A DNA stretch of 64,000 bases from Letharia columbiana (taxonomy: Eukaryota > Ascomycota > Lecanoromycetes > Lecanorales > Parmeliaceae): the NCBI RefSeq assembly GCF_014066305.1, contig NW_023501167.1, positions 1-64,000 of the forward strand, read 5' to 3'. Numbering within the stretch: position 1 is the first letter of the stretch; each line of letters starts with the position of its first letter. Made by a program: the position numbers and the translations under genes. Below are positions 33,651 through 46,609 of the stretch, piece by piece. The notes under the pieces are model-generated. The model searched no databases. It worked only from the letters and a program-made list of their open reading frames with translations, and had not been told where the DNA came from.

Positions 33651-35634
33651 ATGGCTTCGGTACTAGGAAAGCGTGCAAGACCTATCGAGTCAGCTCAAGG
33701 TACGCAGCAGCATAACGTCCACATTGCCAGTCTCTCTAACGCTACCAAGAATTTTCGGCCATCTCCTCCATCTCCTCTCGCGTCAAGCGCAGAGCCCATA
33801 TCCAAATCACCAACGATGAAAATGCCGACCCAACGTTTATGCACCATGTCCGAGACAATGCTGAGCGCAATGGCATGGATTTGGATAAGCTGGATAGTTC
33901 CAAATACCTTCCAAACAGCTCTTGTCCACTCAAGCGCTCTGCGATCGGAAAAAGAGTCGCGCTGTCTCCAAGTACGGCCAATGGTCACAGAGAAGCATAC
34001 ACGTTTCCACGTATGTCCAGCGCCAGTCTGGGACGGCTTCGGAGCTAACGTTGTCAGTAGAAGACAAGAACGTCGTACAGCTTCCAACACCCAAAACGCC
34101 ACGACACCGAGACGCTTCATCAAAGCGAATGCCCGTTACCCCTCGTCACCGAGTCGGTCTCGTTGGCAAGCCATTGACCCCACACACACCTCGGACGCCG
34201 TTCACTCCAAGTAATGCACCAACCGTGTACAGTTGTGCGCGTCAGTTGTTCACAAGGAGCGCAAACCCAGGTCGTTTAGTAGGACGTGAAGAGGAGAGGA
34301 GCGAGCTGCACACTTTCATCGAGGAGGGCATTAAACCCAAGTCCGGCCGATGCATGTATATCAGCGGTCCACCTGGCACCGGAAAAAGCGCGCTTGTTAG
34401 GGAAGTCTGTCGAGACGTTCAAGGAACGCAAGGAGTCAAGACAGCGTATATCAACTGCATGAGTGCGAAAGGCTCAAAGGATGTTTATGGCAAGCTGATC
34501 AGAGAATTTGATGGTCACGATGATGAGGCCGACTGCGACGAGGTGGAGCATCTGCGGGAAATGCTCATACCAAGAGAAAAAACCTCAGATCATGTCTATA
34601 TCGTGACCTTGGATGAGATCGACCATCTCTTGACTTTGGATTTGGAGATTATTTACACATTGTTTCAATGGTCGCTGCATCGCTCGTCACGCCTCATCCT
34701 TATCGGAATTGCGAACGCGCTTGATTTGACAGACCGCTTTCTACCACGTCTGAAGGCAAGGAATCTCAAACCGCAGCTCCTACCATTCCTTCCGTACACC
34801 GCTCCTCAAATTACCTCCGTCATCACTACGAAGCTCATGTCGCTTTCATTACCGGATCCCACGATGCCAGTCGACTACCTTCCTTTTCTCCACCCGGCAG
34901 CAATCCAGCTTTGTTCAAGAAAAGCGGCGTCTCAAAGCGGTGATCTCCGTAAAGCCTTCGATATAATTCGCCGCACCATCGATCTCATCGAGACCGAAAC
35001 AAAGCAAAAATATCAAAGCGACCTCACCGCCAAAGCTCTCCAAAGCCCTCCGTCGAAAACGCCTTTAAGCGTAAATCCCAACCTCTGCTCCCCCAAAGGC
35101 AGCTCACTCACCCTCGCCGCCTCCCTGGCAACGCTCACGCCTTTGACAGCCCCTCGTGCCACTATCGCTCACGTTTCACGTGTTTCTGCTGCTGCACTAA
35201 GCAATGGTATCTCTCAGCGTCTTCAGAAGCTCAACCTGCAACAGAAAGCTGCTCTCTGCGCGCTTGTCTACCACCAAAAAGCTTCCAGAAAAGTAGCAAG
35301 TTCAATATTTGCCACGCCATCAAGATCTTCCCATGCGCCAAGTCTAAGAAAGCTTTATGAGACCTACTGCACACTGTGTAAGCGAGAGGACGCACTACAT
35401 CCACTCTCGAATACGGAGTTTGTGGACATTTTGGGAGGGTTGGAGACATTAGGGCTTTTGGGAGAAGAGAATTATGGAAGTGGCCTGAATGGAAAAGAGG
35501 GCACGCCGACTCGTAAGGGAAAGCATGTTGGGGAGGAGAAGAGATTTGTAAGTTTTGTCGACGAAGGCGAGGTCAAAAATTGTCTGGAAGGAGTGAGTGG
35601 AGACATCCTGAGAGGTTTGTTGGGGTTGGAATGA
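33651..35634 (+). CDS. CDC6: DNA replication licensing factor Cdc6/Cdc18
   Basis: Exons 33651..33699, 33750..34010 and 34058..35634, 628 aa. Both introns have ctaac branch sites. The N-terminal 190 residues are basic and rich in S/TP sites (PTPKTPRHR, MPVTPRHR, PLTPHTPRTPFTPS), a typical CDK-phosphorylation and Cdc4-degron region. The AAA+ core has sensor-friendly LVGREEERSEL, Walker A ISGPPGTGKSALV, Walker B IVTLDEIDHLL, and sensor 1 LILIGIANALDLTDRFLPRL, then GDLRKAFDIIRRTIDL. A winged-helix region follows near the C-terminus (LQQKAALCALVYHQ, then TEFVDILGGLETLGLL). Cdc6 loads Mcm2-7 with ORC and Cdt1 in G1. The spacing from LVGRE to the C-terminus separates it from Orc1, which carries a BAH domain. 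Confidence 0.95.
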
Positions 35635-35884
35635 ATGAACGGTTGTGGTTGGGCGGAACCCATGCATGTGGTGTTTTGCATCCTAGTCCGCATTATTTCT
35701 CAGCCTGAAACCATGCCTTCCTTCATTCAAGTCTGACTCTAGCATTGGCCAGGCTCTCTCTTGTTCAATGATTTCTTTGGTTACAAATCCGTGCTTTGGT
35801 TTACAGGTGGACGGTTCAAAGCTATTGTTGCAGTGAAGTCAACCGGCTCGAAGGCAACCCCACACATCCATTGCCTTTCAATGT

Positions 35885-38765
35885 TTAATCATCCATGGGC
35901 TTATCGCTCAACTGAACTCCATGCCTCTCCATATTTCCGGCACCACTTTCGGGTTCCAGGCTATGTCTGTTCCCCGTCTCCAAACTGTTTCTGTTTCCAC
36001 CGCCAGACCGATTCAAGCTTCCCGCCGTCCCTTGTTTCCTGGGTGGGAAGCGACTGCTCCGGCCCAAAGACTCGCGATTTTCAGCGAAGGTTGTTCCGCC
36101 GTTAGTATCTTCTGATGATGGGACATAGCTGGAGTTAATTTTCTCATAATTGGGGTCTGGAACCTGAGGTGGATCCTCAGGAATGGGCTTGGAGGTATTG
36201 TTAATGTTATTGATCATGTTGCTGACACTGTTTTGCTTAGCTTGCCTCTCGACCACCGGCGACGAGCCATCGTCGGATGGAACATCTAAGCTAGCTCGTA
36301 CACCTCTTCGAGGTGCGTCACCAACGGTAGGTGAGCTTGTTTGGATTGGAAATCTGGTCGCTGGCGGATCACTGGATCGGTCTCTCCGATGACTCCGCCC
36401 ATTCGCATGGGGTGCTGGACTGCTGTTCCTCGACTTGGACGCTATTGCTCGATTACGTGCTTCCATGTTAGCGCGGCGATTGCTTTCATCTGTACTGATG
36501 GCTCTCATGCGAGAAGCATTAGAAGCAGCGCCACCACTGGGCGTATGCGAGAGAGTGGATGCTCGTTTGAGTTCGCCGAAGATCTCTTCCTTGTGTGCAA
36601 AAAGATCCCGTATGAGCCGGTAAGAATGTCTTTCGTGCATGGTCAGTGAGTTCTCAGAGCGAGGCCGCAGAATGCAGGGTGCTAGATTGCTGGCGAGTGA
36701 TGAGATGTAAGGTTCGTCTGCTGATGTGAGCTCGATGAGGCGGGTGAAGTGTGTGGTCAGGGCGTCAAGGGTGGCAATATTTGCAAGGCGTAATTGGCCG
36801 AGGGTATTCTGGAGGACCGAAATCCGAGTTTGAGCGGAAGTGGAGGAGTCGGGAGTTGAGTATATGGTTTTTATAATTTCGTAAACCTGTGAAGAAACAA
36901 GGGAGTCTATGATGCAGGTTAGCAGTGGCCTTCAAGATTCGTGTCTCTTTGGATACAAACTGGATTTGTTTGTACAATCTTACCGGGCAATTCGAGGAGG
37001 TATAGTTTCAATGCGCTTGCAACGATGGGTATCTCGTATCTCTCTAAAACCTCACGCGGAATGGCTTTGCCTGTGTTGATGGCGTTCCGGAGATGGTGCG
37101 TTGCCGCAAGGGGCACATCAACAAGCCAAATGCCACGACGGGCCTCATCTCCCTCGAGATCGGGGTAATCTAGGAGACTCTATCAGATGATGCAGTTCTG
37201 ATCTCATTGGTTTTACGTACGGTTGTCCAGGAAAGTGAGGATCGTGGTGACTATTATTGGTACACGCTTCCTGTCAGCTCGTGCCCGGGCTTCCAGGTCT
37301 ACTCCGAATGTCTGCTCTGTGATTTGGGTCAGTGTTTACCAGTCATTTGAATGGCCTCTATTCCGAACATACCGTCCACTGTGTTATAGTAATTATCATA
37401 GACCTGTACCCGTGGTACAAAAGCCCCTGTACGATAATTTTCTAGCAGATACCTGAGATCCCCCATAGGTTGAACAGTTTCTTGATAGAGCATCATGTTG
37501 TCTACAGTACTCTGGAGGCTGGGTATAGCGTTGCTGATGGCTCCAGAGAAGTCCAGGATCACTGCCTTGATAGCCTTTAGCCTATCTAATTCGCATCGTT
37601 CCATGAATTTCAAGTTATCGACCATCTTCTCTTCCAGCTGACAGCGCAAACCGTCAAGTCTGCGGACACTAGCTTTGTATCGCTCGTCAGCTTCAGTTGA
37701 TTCTCTGCGAAGCCTCTCTGCGGGTGTCTCATTCGGATGCGCATTGTTCATAGGGTTCCAAGTTGACAATATCTCTCCCACAGATCCGACGATAGGTGAC
37801 TCGACGCTGTTTGTGGTAGAAGCTATCGACAATACTCGGTCTAGAGGTTTTTTTCTCTCTGGGATGCCTGTCATTTGGAATACCTTTGGCCGCCATTGAT
37901 AGTTCATCTTTGAGCTGTTTGCGAAGGTGCTCCCAACAACCCCTATCAATCTCAAAAAACCATTCGTGACAAGATCCTGACCAACTCTTTCCGCATGACT
38001 AACACTAGTAGCACCCATGTGTTTCTGTATGTATTCGGTGATATCAGATCCTATAGAAACATTCTGGTAGACACCGAGAATAGGCACTTTGGCTTCGCCT
38101 ATCTTGATCGTGTTCAGCATATGGGTCAAAATCTTCTTGATTCGTTCAGGGTCGTAAGTCTCATCTCCAATCTCTAAAGGCTCCTGCTCTTCGGTTTCCT
38201 GGGCCTCAGGTAATCTAATGATGGGTGTCGCCAGGCTTTTGGGGCTCGCCATGTCAGTTTTTTCAGGGCTCTGAAAAGCTAGCTTATTTTCCTCCTCTAA
38301 ATCCTCCAGCTGGCGGCATTTGTTGAAGTATGCGCTTCTCAGTTTCCTGACATATTCGGCCTGCTTGTCGTGTGCTTTCATCCGAGATTGCAGGTCATCT
38401 TGAGAGCTTTGGACGCGGCCCTCGTGAGCTTCACACCATCGACTGAACGGTAATACAACCAATTCGCTGATATTGGACGCGATCTTCTTGTGACTTTTCG
38501 AAGCTTCTTCCATTTCCCCCCGCACACCCTCGTAAGCTTTGCGTAGGCTTGCTCCATCGTCTCTAGCAAAACCACCCGTCATTTTGTCTGTAGTTGGCGC
38601 AATGTCTCCCAGTCTTCGTCCGTACATTTCCTCTGCATCAGCTCGCATTTTTGCAATCGTCAAAACCTGCTGATTTTCTATAACGCCCTGTTGGAGCTTC
38701 CCAAACAAGACCCCCAGCCCTCCGGCGTAGTCCCCCGACCAAAAAGAATCAGCAAAGCCTGGCAT
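35885..38765 (-). CDS. RGD2: F-BAR, DEP and RhoGAP-like domain protein (Rgd2/Rga8 type)
   Basis: Exons complement(35885..36906, 36984..37169, 37221..37316, 37373..38765), 898 aa. The open frame extends upstream to 39020, but the start MPGFADSFWSGDYAGGLGVL is where the F-BAR domain begins in this family. F-BAR helices span about 1-390 and are interrupted at about 190-290 by a DEP-like insert (GVYQNVSIGSDITEYIQKH and SHAERVGQDLVTNGFLRLIG). A RhoGAP-like region covers about 465-660. A 220-residue Ser/Asn/Pro-rich tail ends the protein. Yeast Rgd2 acts on Cdc42 and Rho5 at sites of membrane curvature. Where RhoGAPs carry the arginine finger (GxxR), this protein reads GIWLVDVPLAATHHLRN, so activity is uncertain. 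Confidence 0.88.
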
Positions 38766-39520
38766 CTTGGCTATCGCGGGGTTTTCGGCTTGTTGGTCAA
38801 ACGTTTCGGTGACATTCGAGAGATGATACTCAGTCACCCCAGTGGGAAAGTGGGAAGTGCTGCTGTTGTGGATGTTGAGATGGAGTGAGGTTCTGAGCCA
38901 GTCTGTATGCGCGGTAACGGTAAGTGGATTGAGGGAAAAGACAGGAATTCTGAGCTCATACACGGGGGCCAAGCAGCTTACGAGCGCTTGAATTGGATGG
39001 AAGATGGCAGGTGCTTTCATCAGTAAGTGGCACTTCTCCAGGGCTACTATTGGGGTGGCATTTAGTTCTCAGCGGCGTGCCAGCAAATCTTGGCGCTGGA
39101 ACAACCAAATTGATATCACTTCATTACCTGATTATTCCATGATCAGCGCTTTTGAGAAGAAATTCTCTGAGACACGATCAGAAACAACATCTCGAGTTCG
39201 AAGTTTACTACCAGATTCTACTTCGATAGAGCTTTTTTTGTGGAGCTGTGTCGAAGGATTGTGATTTTCACGCCGCCGGTTACTAAATACTAAAGTATCC
39301 TGTTCTTACAGTGCCCTAGAGTGAATTGTAAGGACTCCTGCATGTTACTCCATTCAACCATCGCCATTTGCCGCCAAGGCATGGGACGCATTGTTCACCG
39401 TCTCCAGTACCAGCCTAGACCAAAAAGGAGTTTGCGCAGGAGCGATGGCCCAAGGCCAAAGGGTGCGCATAGAGCCATGCGGCAAAAGTTTCAAGTCGCT
39501 GTCTTGATGCCCGCGTATAC
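38766..39520. other. Divergent promoter region
   Basis: This lies between the F-BAR gene and the large unrecognised gene. The first 255 bases are open in frame with the F-BAR gene but look like 5' leader. No separate gene seen. Confidence 0.5.
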
Positions 39521-42500
39521 ATGCTACCGCGCATCATGCCAGAATATCATCGAGGGCAGCAGCAGTCTCCTTCCCCTTCCTCCAAAACAGGGCCCATGCT
39601 TCCACCCCTTTCAAAGTACTACTATGGACCTGCTCAAGGTTGGAATTCGACCGAATCCTCTCCTAGCCATAATGGTATGTAACTGACTGCAACCTGCCCC
39701 CAAGACCTTATTCTAACATACTCGAGTTGCAGGATCGTCTTGGAATTTAAATCATCATGACATACCGCCGGCCTTACCGCCTCGATTATTCCCTGGATCG
39801 CCAGCTCATACGTCACCTCAGTGGATGAATCATTCCCCTTATTCGGCAGAATCATTGCAAGGATGGCACTCCCATGGTCCTACGCCCTCAGCTCCACCTG
39901 CAAGTCAACTCGCCAACGTACCTTTTACCTCTCATGGCTATCCCCCTGTGCCTGTCACTAGCCACTCGAATGTCAATCCTACCTGGGACAGTGGTCCTCC
40001 AGACACATCAACGTGGGGCGTGAAATATAATCAGAAAGCCGCACATGGTTCAGAGCCAACAGCAAAGCCAGCTTTGCCAGTGAGTCCATCCTTTCTCATT
40101 TCCGCGTTCCATCTCAACGTAGAGCTGATACCCCCACCCTTTCAGCCACGGCCTCATCATCAAACACCAGGCCAGCCTATGTCACCCGAGTCGAAGACAC
40201 CTTCATCTCGCCTGTCAGCCACAACAATCGAGGTGCCAGTCTTCCTACAACCTGTAGCTTACGACCCTGCCTCTGCGCCGCCGTTGCCAGAACCTCGTCA
40301 GCCCCCACCACAAGACGTGCAAATTTCGATACGGTCCCCGCCCGAGCCTGAACGGCTTCCACCACCTCCTCCGCAGAAGATACCCCTGGGACACGAGGAT
40401 ATGGCGCAAGCCCCGAAAAATATGCCACAGCGCCCCTGGCATGACCCACAGCATAGCTACGATGGTGGACAGCAAAAAGATTCACCGATTTCTCAGCGCC
40501 CCCGATTTGACCCTCAGGATTCGCAAAACACTGAAAACAGACCATATCAATGGCACAGTCATGAGCAGCGGCCAACGATCCCGATTCCGCAGTTCACCAA
40601 TTTCGATGTTGAATCTGCCCTACCACCACCGGAACCGCAGCCCGAACCATCACTCCCTCAGCAAAACTTGCCTCAATCAACTACCGTAGCCCAAAGTAAT
40701 GATCTCAATCGCTTTCGGGCAGGCGAGTTCCTACACAAATCATCGATCTCGCCCGTGTGCCCCAGCGACGCAGATCGTTGGGTTCCATCATCAACGCCGT
40801 GGGAATCTCAGGCCGCCTATGTTCCTTCTCCAGAGCCGCAACATGCTGTCTTGTCCCCACCCGATGGACAGTCTATCTCCACTACTGACCTCTCAATCAA
40901 TACTGCAGGTGTCTCGACACCAGGGTCCCATCAAACATCCAACACGTCGTACCGGGAAAATGAGAATCGAGGGGACTGGGGCAGACCTGAGCACCAGGGT
41001 GATGACTCATTCTACTGGCACTCAGGTCGCTCGTCGTCAGACGCGGAGGAAGACCAGGGCCAGAGTGGCTCTCCAACAGCAACGCCAGGAGACGATAGTG
41101 TTGGCCAAAGAAGCTCAACCATAACTTCAATGGGACTGCAGCGCGAGCATCAAGATCTCCCTATACGATCCACAAGTCTTTCACCGGCAACATCCGCGAC
41201 CTACGGCGCTTCAGCTTTGGGCTTCGGTGGCCCGTCAGATTGGGAGTATTTTGGGGATTACGAGGCAGAAGAGATCGACGATGAAGAATTGTACAGTCGA
41301 CCCAGACCGCGGGATTGCAAGAGCGTGGTCGAGGGATCCACTGAGCTGCCGGTGGACTTACCTCTCGACTCCATACAACCACGCAACGAATCGGACCTGC
41401 TTGGCTCGAACTTGATGCGGCTGGAGAACCGATCTTTGCACGAAAAATCTTCCGCCAGGCCCTTTATGGAGAGGTGGTCTCAAGACAATGTCGTCCAGGA
41501 GCTGCGGATTTCGCGTGAAGGTGGCTATGGAACCAACACAAGGCCGCCATCAGCGCACAGCCTGGTTACTCTTCATGCTGCTTCAGGTCATGCAGCACCG
41601 TCATCAGATGCTGATGGCCAGCAACGGCCAGATCTGGACGATGTAATCCGAGCATGGTCGCAAGCTCCCTATGTCGGAAAAGTCCAGGAAGTGGCGCCCG
41701 CCACTGGAATTCTCCCTGACAATGATGTAGAGCCTTCGAATATTGCTGAAGCGTCACTGGCATCCACCCCTCGTGAAAGGATGTTAGGTGTAGACGTGAT
41801 ATTAAAAGGCGCGCCCTCGTTACCAAAATTACCAGATTCCGTGGATTCCCTCAATCCTGATGAGCGAGAGCTACACCACAATGCTAATGTTTCGGCAACC
41901 CCATCATATGCCGTTCTGACTGCCACTCATCATGGACAGCAATCGCAGCCTCTGTCAAATCAGCAAGAGCCGGCAAAAAATGACATGTCGGCGAATGCAG
42001 AGGTCAAGCCCAGAAAAGAAGAAAATCTCACATCAGAAAGCGAAAAGATAATACAAAATGTCTTGCCGCCAGTCGACGTGGCGGTTTCGTCGGGCCTTTC
42101 ACTGTCGATTCCCACCGAGCCAAGCATCAACAGACTGTCCTCGGACATTGATCCCTCAGTAGACACATACACAGACCCGAGGACGCATGGTCTGCCTCAG
42201 GCTTCGCGAGAGACAACGCCGACAGATTCGAACGAAAATTCTCATAGCTCATCGCAGAGAAACGATTTAAACCCAGATCAGCAGATTTCGCAAAACATGC
42301 AACTGGAGAAGCTCGAGTCAGACCACCTAGACGATTGTAAGAGGAATTCACAGGAGGTCAAATCAGAGCTCCCGCAGAATTCAGGAGGCTCTACATCGCA
42401 CGAAGCTATCATCATGGTGTCCTCAGAAACAATCGAGAGCTTGTCACGAGGAAGCTCGCCATCGAAGCAGTTGATAGCTTCCGCGGAGACAACGCAAGAA

Positions 42501-45050
42501 GACCCTTATTCGTTCATGCCTCGCAACACCTCGCAAGAGAACTTTGACGCGGGAGATAGTATTGAGCCCAGGCAGGATCATTCACAGGAGCATGCAAAGA
42601 CACCGAAAACTTATGCAATTAGTGACAGGTCGCCGTCAAAGGACAACGTCACTAGCGCACCTCCCCAAGCAACTCCTCCTCCGCTCACCCCTGATACCTC
42701 ACTTCCCCATAACACAACTTCATCGGAGATGAAAACGGTCCAAGATCCATATTCAGACCTCGAACCGTGGGGTAAAGCATCCTTGAATCGATTTGCGGCA
42801 ATGCTGCGAGAAGAATCACGTGCAGAAACCAACCAAGACAAGCTAAATATCTTTAATGTGTTTACCAGTCGCGAATCTCGCTTGCGAGTTGTTTTGTACG
42901 GCACTGATGACGAGCTCATCATCCCGCAGAAACCGGTACAGCAAAAGCTTGAGACCATACAAAAGGTCGAGAAGGCAGGATTCGTGAAGCAAGCTGTAGA
43001 GCGTGCCGATTCAATAGGTCTCGAACGCTCACTGAAAGCGCTCCCTGCTTTACCGGCAAATCGAGAAAGCGTAATAGGTATGCCTGGGAACACACTGGCC
43101 CCGTTGGTAATACAGCATGACCTAACAAACGACGGACGAGGCGTTGACTTGAAAGTTCAGCCGTCGGCAGACGACTCTAAGTCCAAGAAAGAAAGTAAAA
43201 AGTCAAGCAGGCCGTTCGGAGATGACTCCTATGTCATGGTCGATTCGCCATCAGATGAAGTTCAATACAGCCCTGGTGGCAGACCTGTAGGAGCTCGCTT
43301 GCTAGAGACCGGTCGTGGAACAGACGTAGATTCATCGCAGGACGCAAAATCAGGTTTTGAGAAGGACAACGCCGCTCTCTCAAACACGCCAGGAAGCGCC
43401 AGACGTGCGGACTCACCAAGCTCCGACGGACCGACCGCAGTAGGACTCGAAGATTTTGAAGCTACTAAAAAGCCTGCATACACGGCTTCGAAGTACAGCG
43501 ATGGTCGCTCAGAGGTCAAAAATTACTTAGCAAATCGCAAGTCCGTCTGTAGGCCATATGCGACGCTTACGCAGGGGTCGTTAGAAAGTGCATCGACTTT
43601 TGGAAGAGGGGATGATACCAAATTAGCGGGAGTGGCAAGTATCATCACGGCACCAACCAGTCAATATAACTCCAGTTTGCAGGTCAAGGTAGATGGTGCA
43701 GCAACTGAAAACAAGCAGAAAGCTCCTGGAGCCGAAGGACCGCCTGATTTGCGACGCTTTGTGAAGGCCGATTTCGATCCTTTACTGTTGGCGTTGCCAA
43801 ATTCCGACGCTGTTGTTCACGAGTCAGCTCGAATTCTAGACCTGAGGAATGTCATGGAGGCGGTGCCCGACGAATTCAGTTTCATTCACCAAAGTGTTGT
43901 TGCCTGGGATGCAAAGGCTAAGAAGCAGCGCGAAGAGAATGACAGACAGCGACATGCACGGCAAGTGGAATCTGAACAGAAGATCGACTCGCTATTCGAC
44001 GACCATGAAATTGGGTATGGGGACATTGCGGAATTGGAAATAGAGTTCAAACGTTCAGAAGCGGCTAGGAGAGCTGATGAGGACCGCTCTGAATATCAGA
44101 CTTTCGTATCCGATGTCTTCAACCTAGTTTGGACACGTTTACATTACGAGCTTGACCAGCTGATTCCTCACTACGAGCAATATTCAGAACTGATGGATCA
44201 TACGCTGGCTGGGAAAGATATGTTCGAGGGCTCGGAAGAAGGACTCGCGCTTGGACCGACGATGAGCTCCTTCCTTGCGTTGCACCAAAAACTTGAGATT
44301 CGTTACCAAAAAGCGTTCGAAGCAGTTCTGGAGAGAGACCGGCGGCTAAAGAAGACTGAAATATCTCCGTGGTACACTTTGAGCAACATTGCCAAGGTCA
44401 AGCAGCTGGAGAAGCAGTTTGAAGATGCGGAAAAGAAAGCGATTATCGAATACTGCCAACAACGTGATGCGAGAGCCAATCATCTCATGGACGTACTCGA
44501 TCAGAACACGCTTCGAGGGGTGGGCGCGAACCAGGATTATATGGAGGCAATCATGAAGGCCGTGCGTAGGATCGCATCTGGAAGAGCGTTCGCTTCTGTG
44601 CCCGGCTCGAACGAGCCAACAGCCGGGCTTGAAGAGGTAGAAAAGGCCAAGGCCATCACTGCTCTGCTTGCTTCATCTTCAGAGCAGATCGTGCAGACAT
44701 TTCACGTCGCGGACATGCTCTTGAATTCGGCAGATTACGAAGTCTCTGTCGCGAAAGCCAAGGTTGCAAAGGCTGACATGGCGACTCTGGCAAAACTCAA
44801 GGAAGAGCGGGCAAAAGAAGATCAGAAACTGATGAGAGATCTGGAGCACCGCTTGGCGCTTATCAGGGAAGACTCTAGGAGGACCAATGACGAAATCGTC
44901 AAATTGATGCTATTTCTGGGCGTCCAGAACGGGCGCGCTGATGGCGTACCGGCGCAGGCAGAGAATGCAGATCCAGAGCACGAAGCAAGAATACATAAGG
45001 CTTTGGAGGAGGCGAAGAGGAGGAATGCACTCAAGCAGTCTGGAGAATGA
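39521..45050 (+). CDS. Very large uncharacterised fungal protein, disordered N-terminus and helical C-terminus
   Basis: Exons 39521..39674, 39733..40079 and 40146..45050, 1801 aa. The ATG at 39536 is an alternative start. The first exon continues the same Pro/Ser composition into exon 2, which is why I place the start upstream of the ATG at 39825. The second intron is exactly 66 nt, stop-free and in frame; removing it joins PALP to PRPHHQ. Residues 1-1370 are low-complexity (Pro, Ser, Gln, acidic) with one better-structured block near 985-1075 (YSDLEPWGKASLNRFAAMLR, NIFNVFTSRESRLRVVLYGT). The last 430 residues are helical with coiled-coil stretches, beginning LRRFVKADFDPLLLALPNSD. I recognise no named domain. 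The architecture suggests a scaffold. The C-terminal region looks ordered and probably conserved, but the function is unknown. Confidence 0.8.
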
Positions 45051-46609
45051 GATGCGTGATAAATGTTCTTGGAAATTTCAATGATACCCCTCGCGGCGCA
45101 TAGAGGCGTGCGACAGCATGTGTTGTGAGCGGGAATTGCTTTTTTAAACGACATACGAGTATTCCTCATACCTGAAGAGACTTCAATTTGGCCAACGAAG
45201 CGAGCATTATGAGTATCTATTGAGAAGGTCTGAAACATTCGGCCGCTATCGTACCATATACAGATATTGTGTAAATACGTAACTCTCATGAGAACTGAAG
45301 TAAGTATTTTGGACATTCGTCCTTGATCAATCTCAGGATACCTTTCTCGTTTTTATACATTGAACGGAGTCGAGGAACGGTACTTAGTTGTCGCGTGTAC
45401 AAGTAGTGGCGAGAGTGGCTGCAGCGGGGAGTGCAAGCCCAGTGCGAGGGAAGCACGTTAGCAAGTCACGACCTACCCTCGCCCTGTCCGAAGACAAAGG
45501 TAGGAATATTCATGGCGAGCATGTCAAAGCAACGGCGTGGCATGACTATGAAGCCAGCTTCCTGACACCAACGATGGCTTTGACCCCTTCTTGCAGGTTC
45601 AGCAAGCTGGCGGTGGTGCTGGTGGCTTTTACTCTAGCTCAAGGAGTCTTGACCAATAATGACTGGTGAATGGCAAGTTCAAAGTACCTTTGCTTGGTGG
45701 CACTGCCAAGATTGAACAACCATCGACATCGACCAGCTGTGACTCTCCTTTGGCGTCTGGAGAAAAAGCTTCGCTTTCCGTTGTGGATGGGGAGAGGATA
45801 AAAGAACCACATGGTAATGGAATTGTATACCCAAGTGGTCTGCTTTCACAAAAGCAAACGTGAGAAAAACAGCGAATATGAAGAAGGTGACACTGACGAG
45901 AATAAAGTAAAGTACGAGGGTAATAATACAAGCTAACTAGACTAGACTAGCGAGAGATTGAGAATCCTGGACCGGGACCTTTTGACGTCATCCCGCCTTG
46001 GAAAGTGTGAGGATTGAGGAACGGTTTTTTATCATGGCTCCTTGGCTCGCTTGCCTCTGCCTTAGCGCAACAACTCCAGCCTCCCCGAGCTCCCCAACTC
46101 CAAGAAGGTGGGTGATGTTCCACCCTTTTTACCTCGCCGGCACCGCCACCTCTACATTTTCTCTGCCACTCTGCCACTGCCCTCTCCCCCCCCCCTCCTT
46201 CTCCTCCCCCGGCCTCTTAGAAATGCTTTCTCTCTTCCTGTATTCACTTTCGCAACCGTAATTCTCCATCTCGGTCGCTGCGGCTAAGCGGTCTTTTCAA
46301 AATCCTCTTGTTCAACGGTGCCAGCCCTCCTCCGGCGCCAGGCTGAATGTGATATCCAAAACCAAAAAGCTTGGACGAAAAGACAACAAACATACAGTAC
46401 TTATTAATAAGAGTACCTTACGGTTGAAAGGCTTTTTGCGCTTCGGACCAGTACACGTTAGGTCTGCAGTCTGGCTTTTTTGAATACAGTAATACCTTCT
46501 CACCAGGCAAATGTGTCCTTCACTGGCCTTGAACTGCGATTTCTGTGTCGCTCTTGTGAAGACACCCCAAGGCAGTGCTCTCTCGAAACAAGATTCCCAA
46601 CTCCTTTAG
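45051..46609. other. Intergenic region, no gene recognised
   Basis: About 1.5 kb. Frames at 45388-45669 and 46312-46503 show no motif and no codon pattern I trust. A C-rich run near 46188-46200 and pyrimidine-rich DNA to 46260 probably belong to the promoter of the zinc-finger gene. Confidence 0.5.

Noticed and set aside
38766..39020. N-terminal extension of the F-BAR protein to 39020
   Set aside because: The frame is open, but the F-BAR domain begins at MPGFADSFWS and the extra 85 residues look like translated 5' leader.
45388..45669. 93-codon frame with a hydrophobic end, possibly a small secreted protein
   Set aside because: The hydrophobic stretch is at the C-terminus, not the N-terminus, and nothing else supports a gene.
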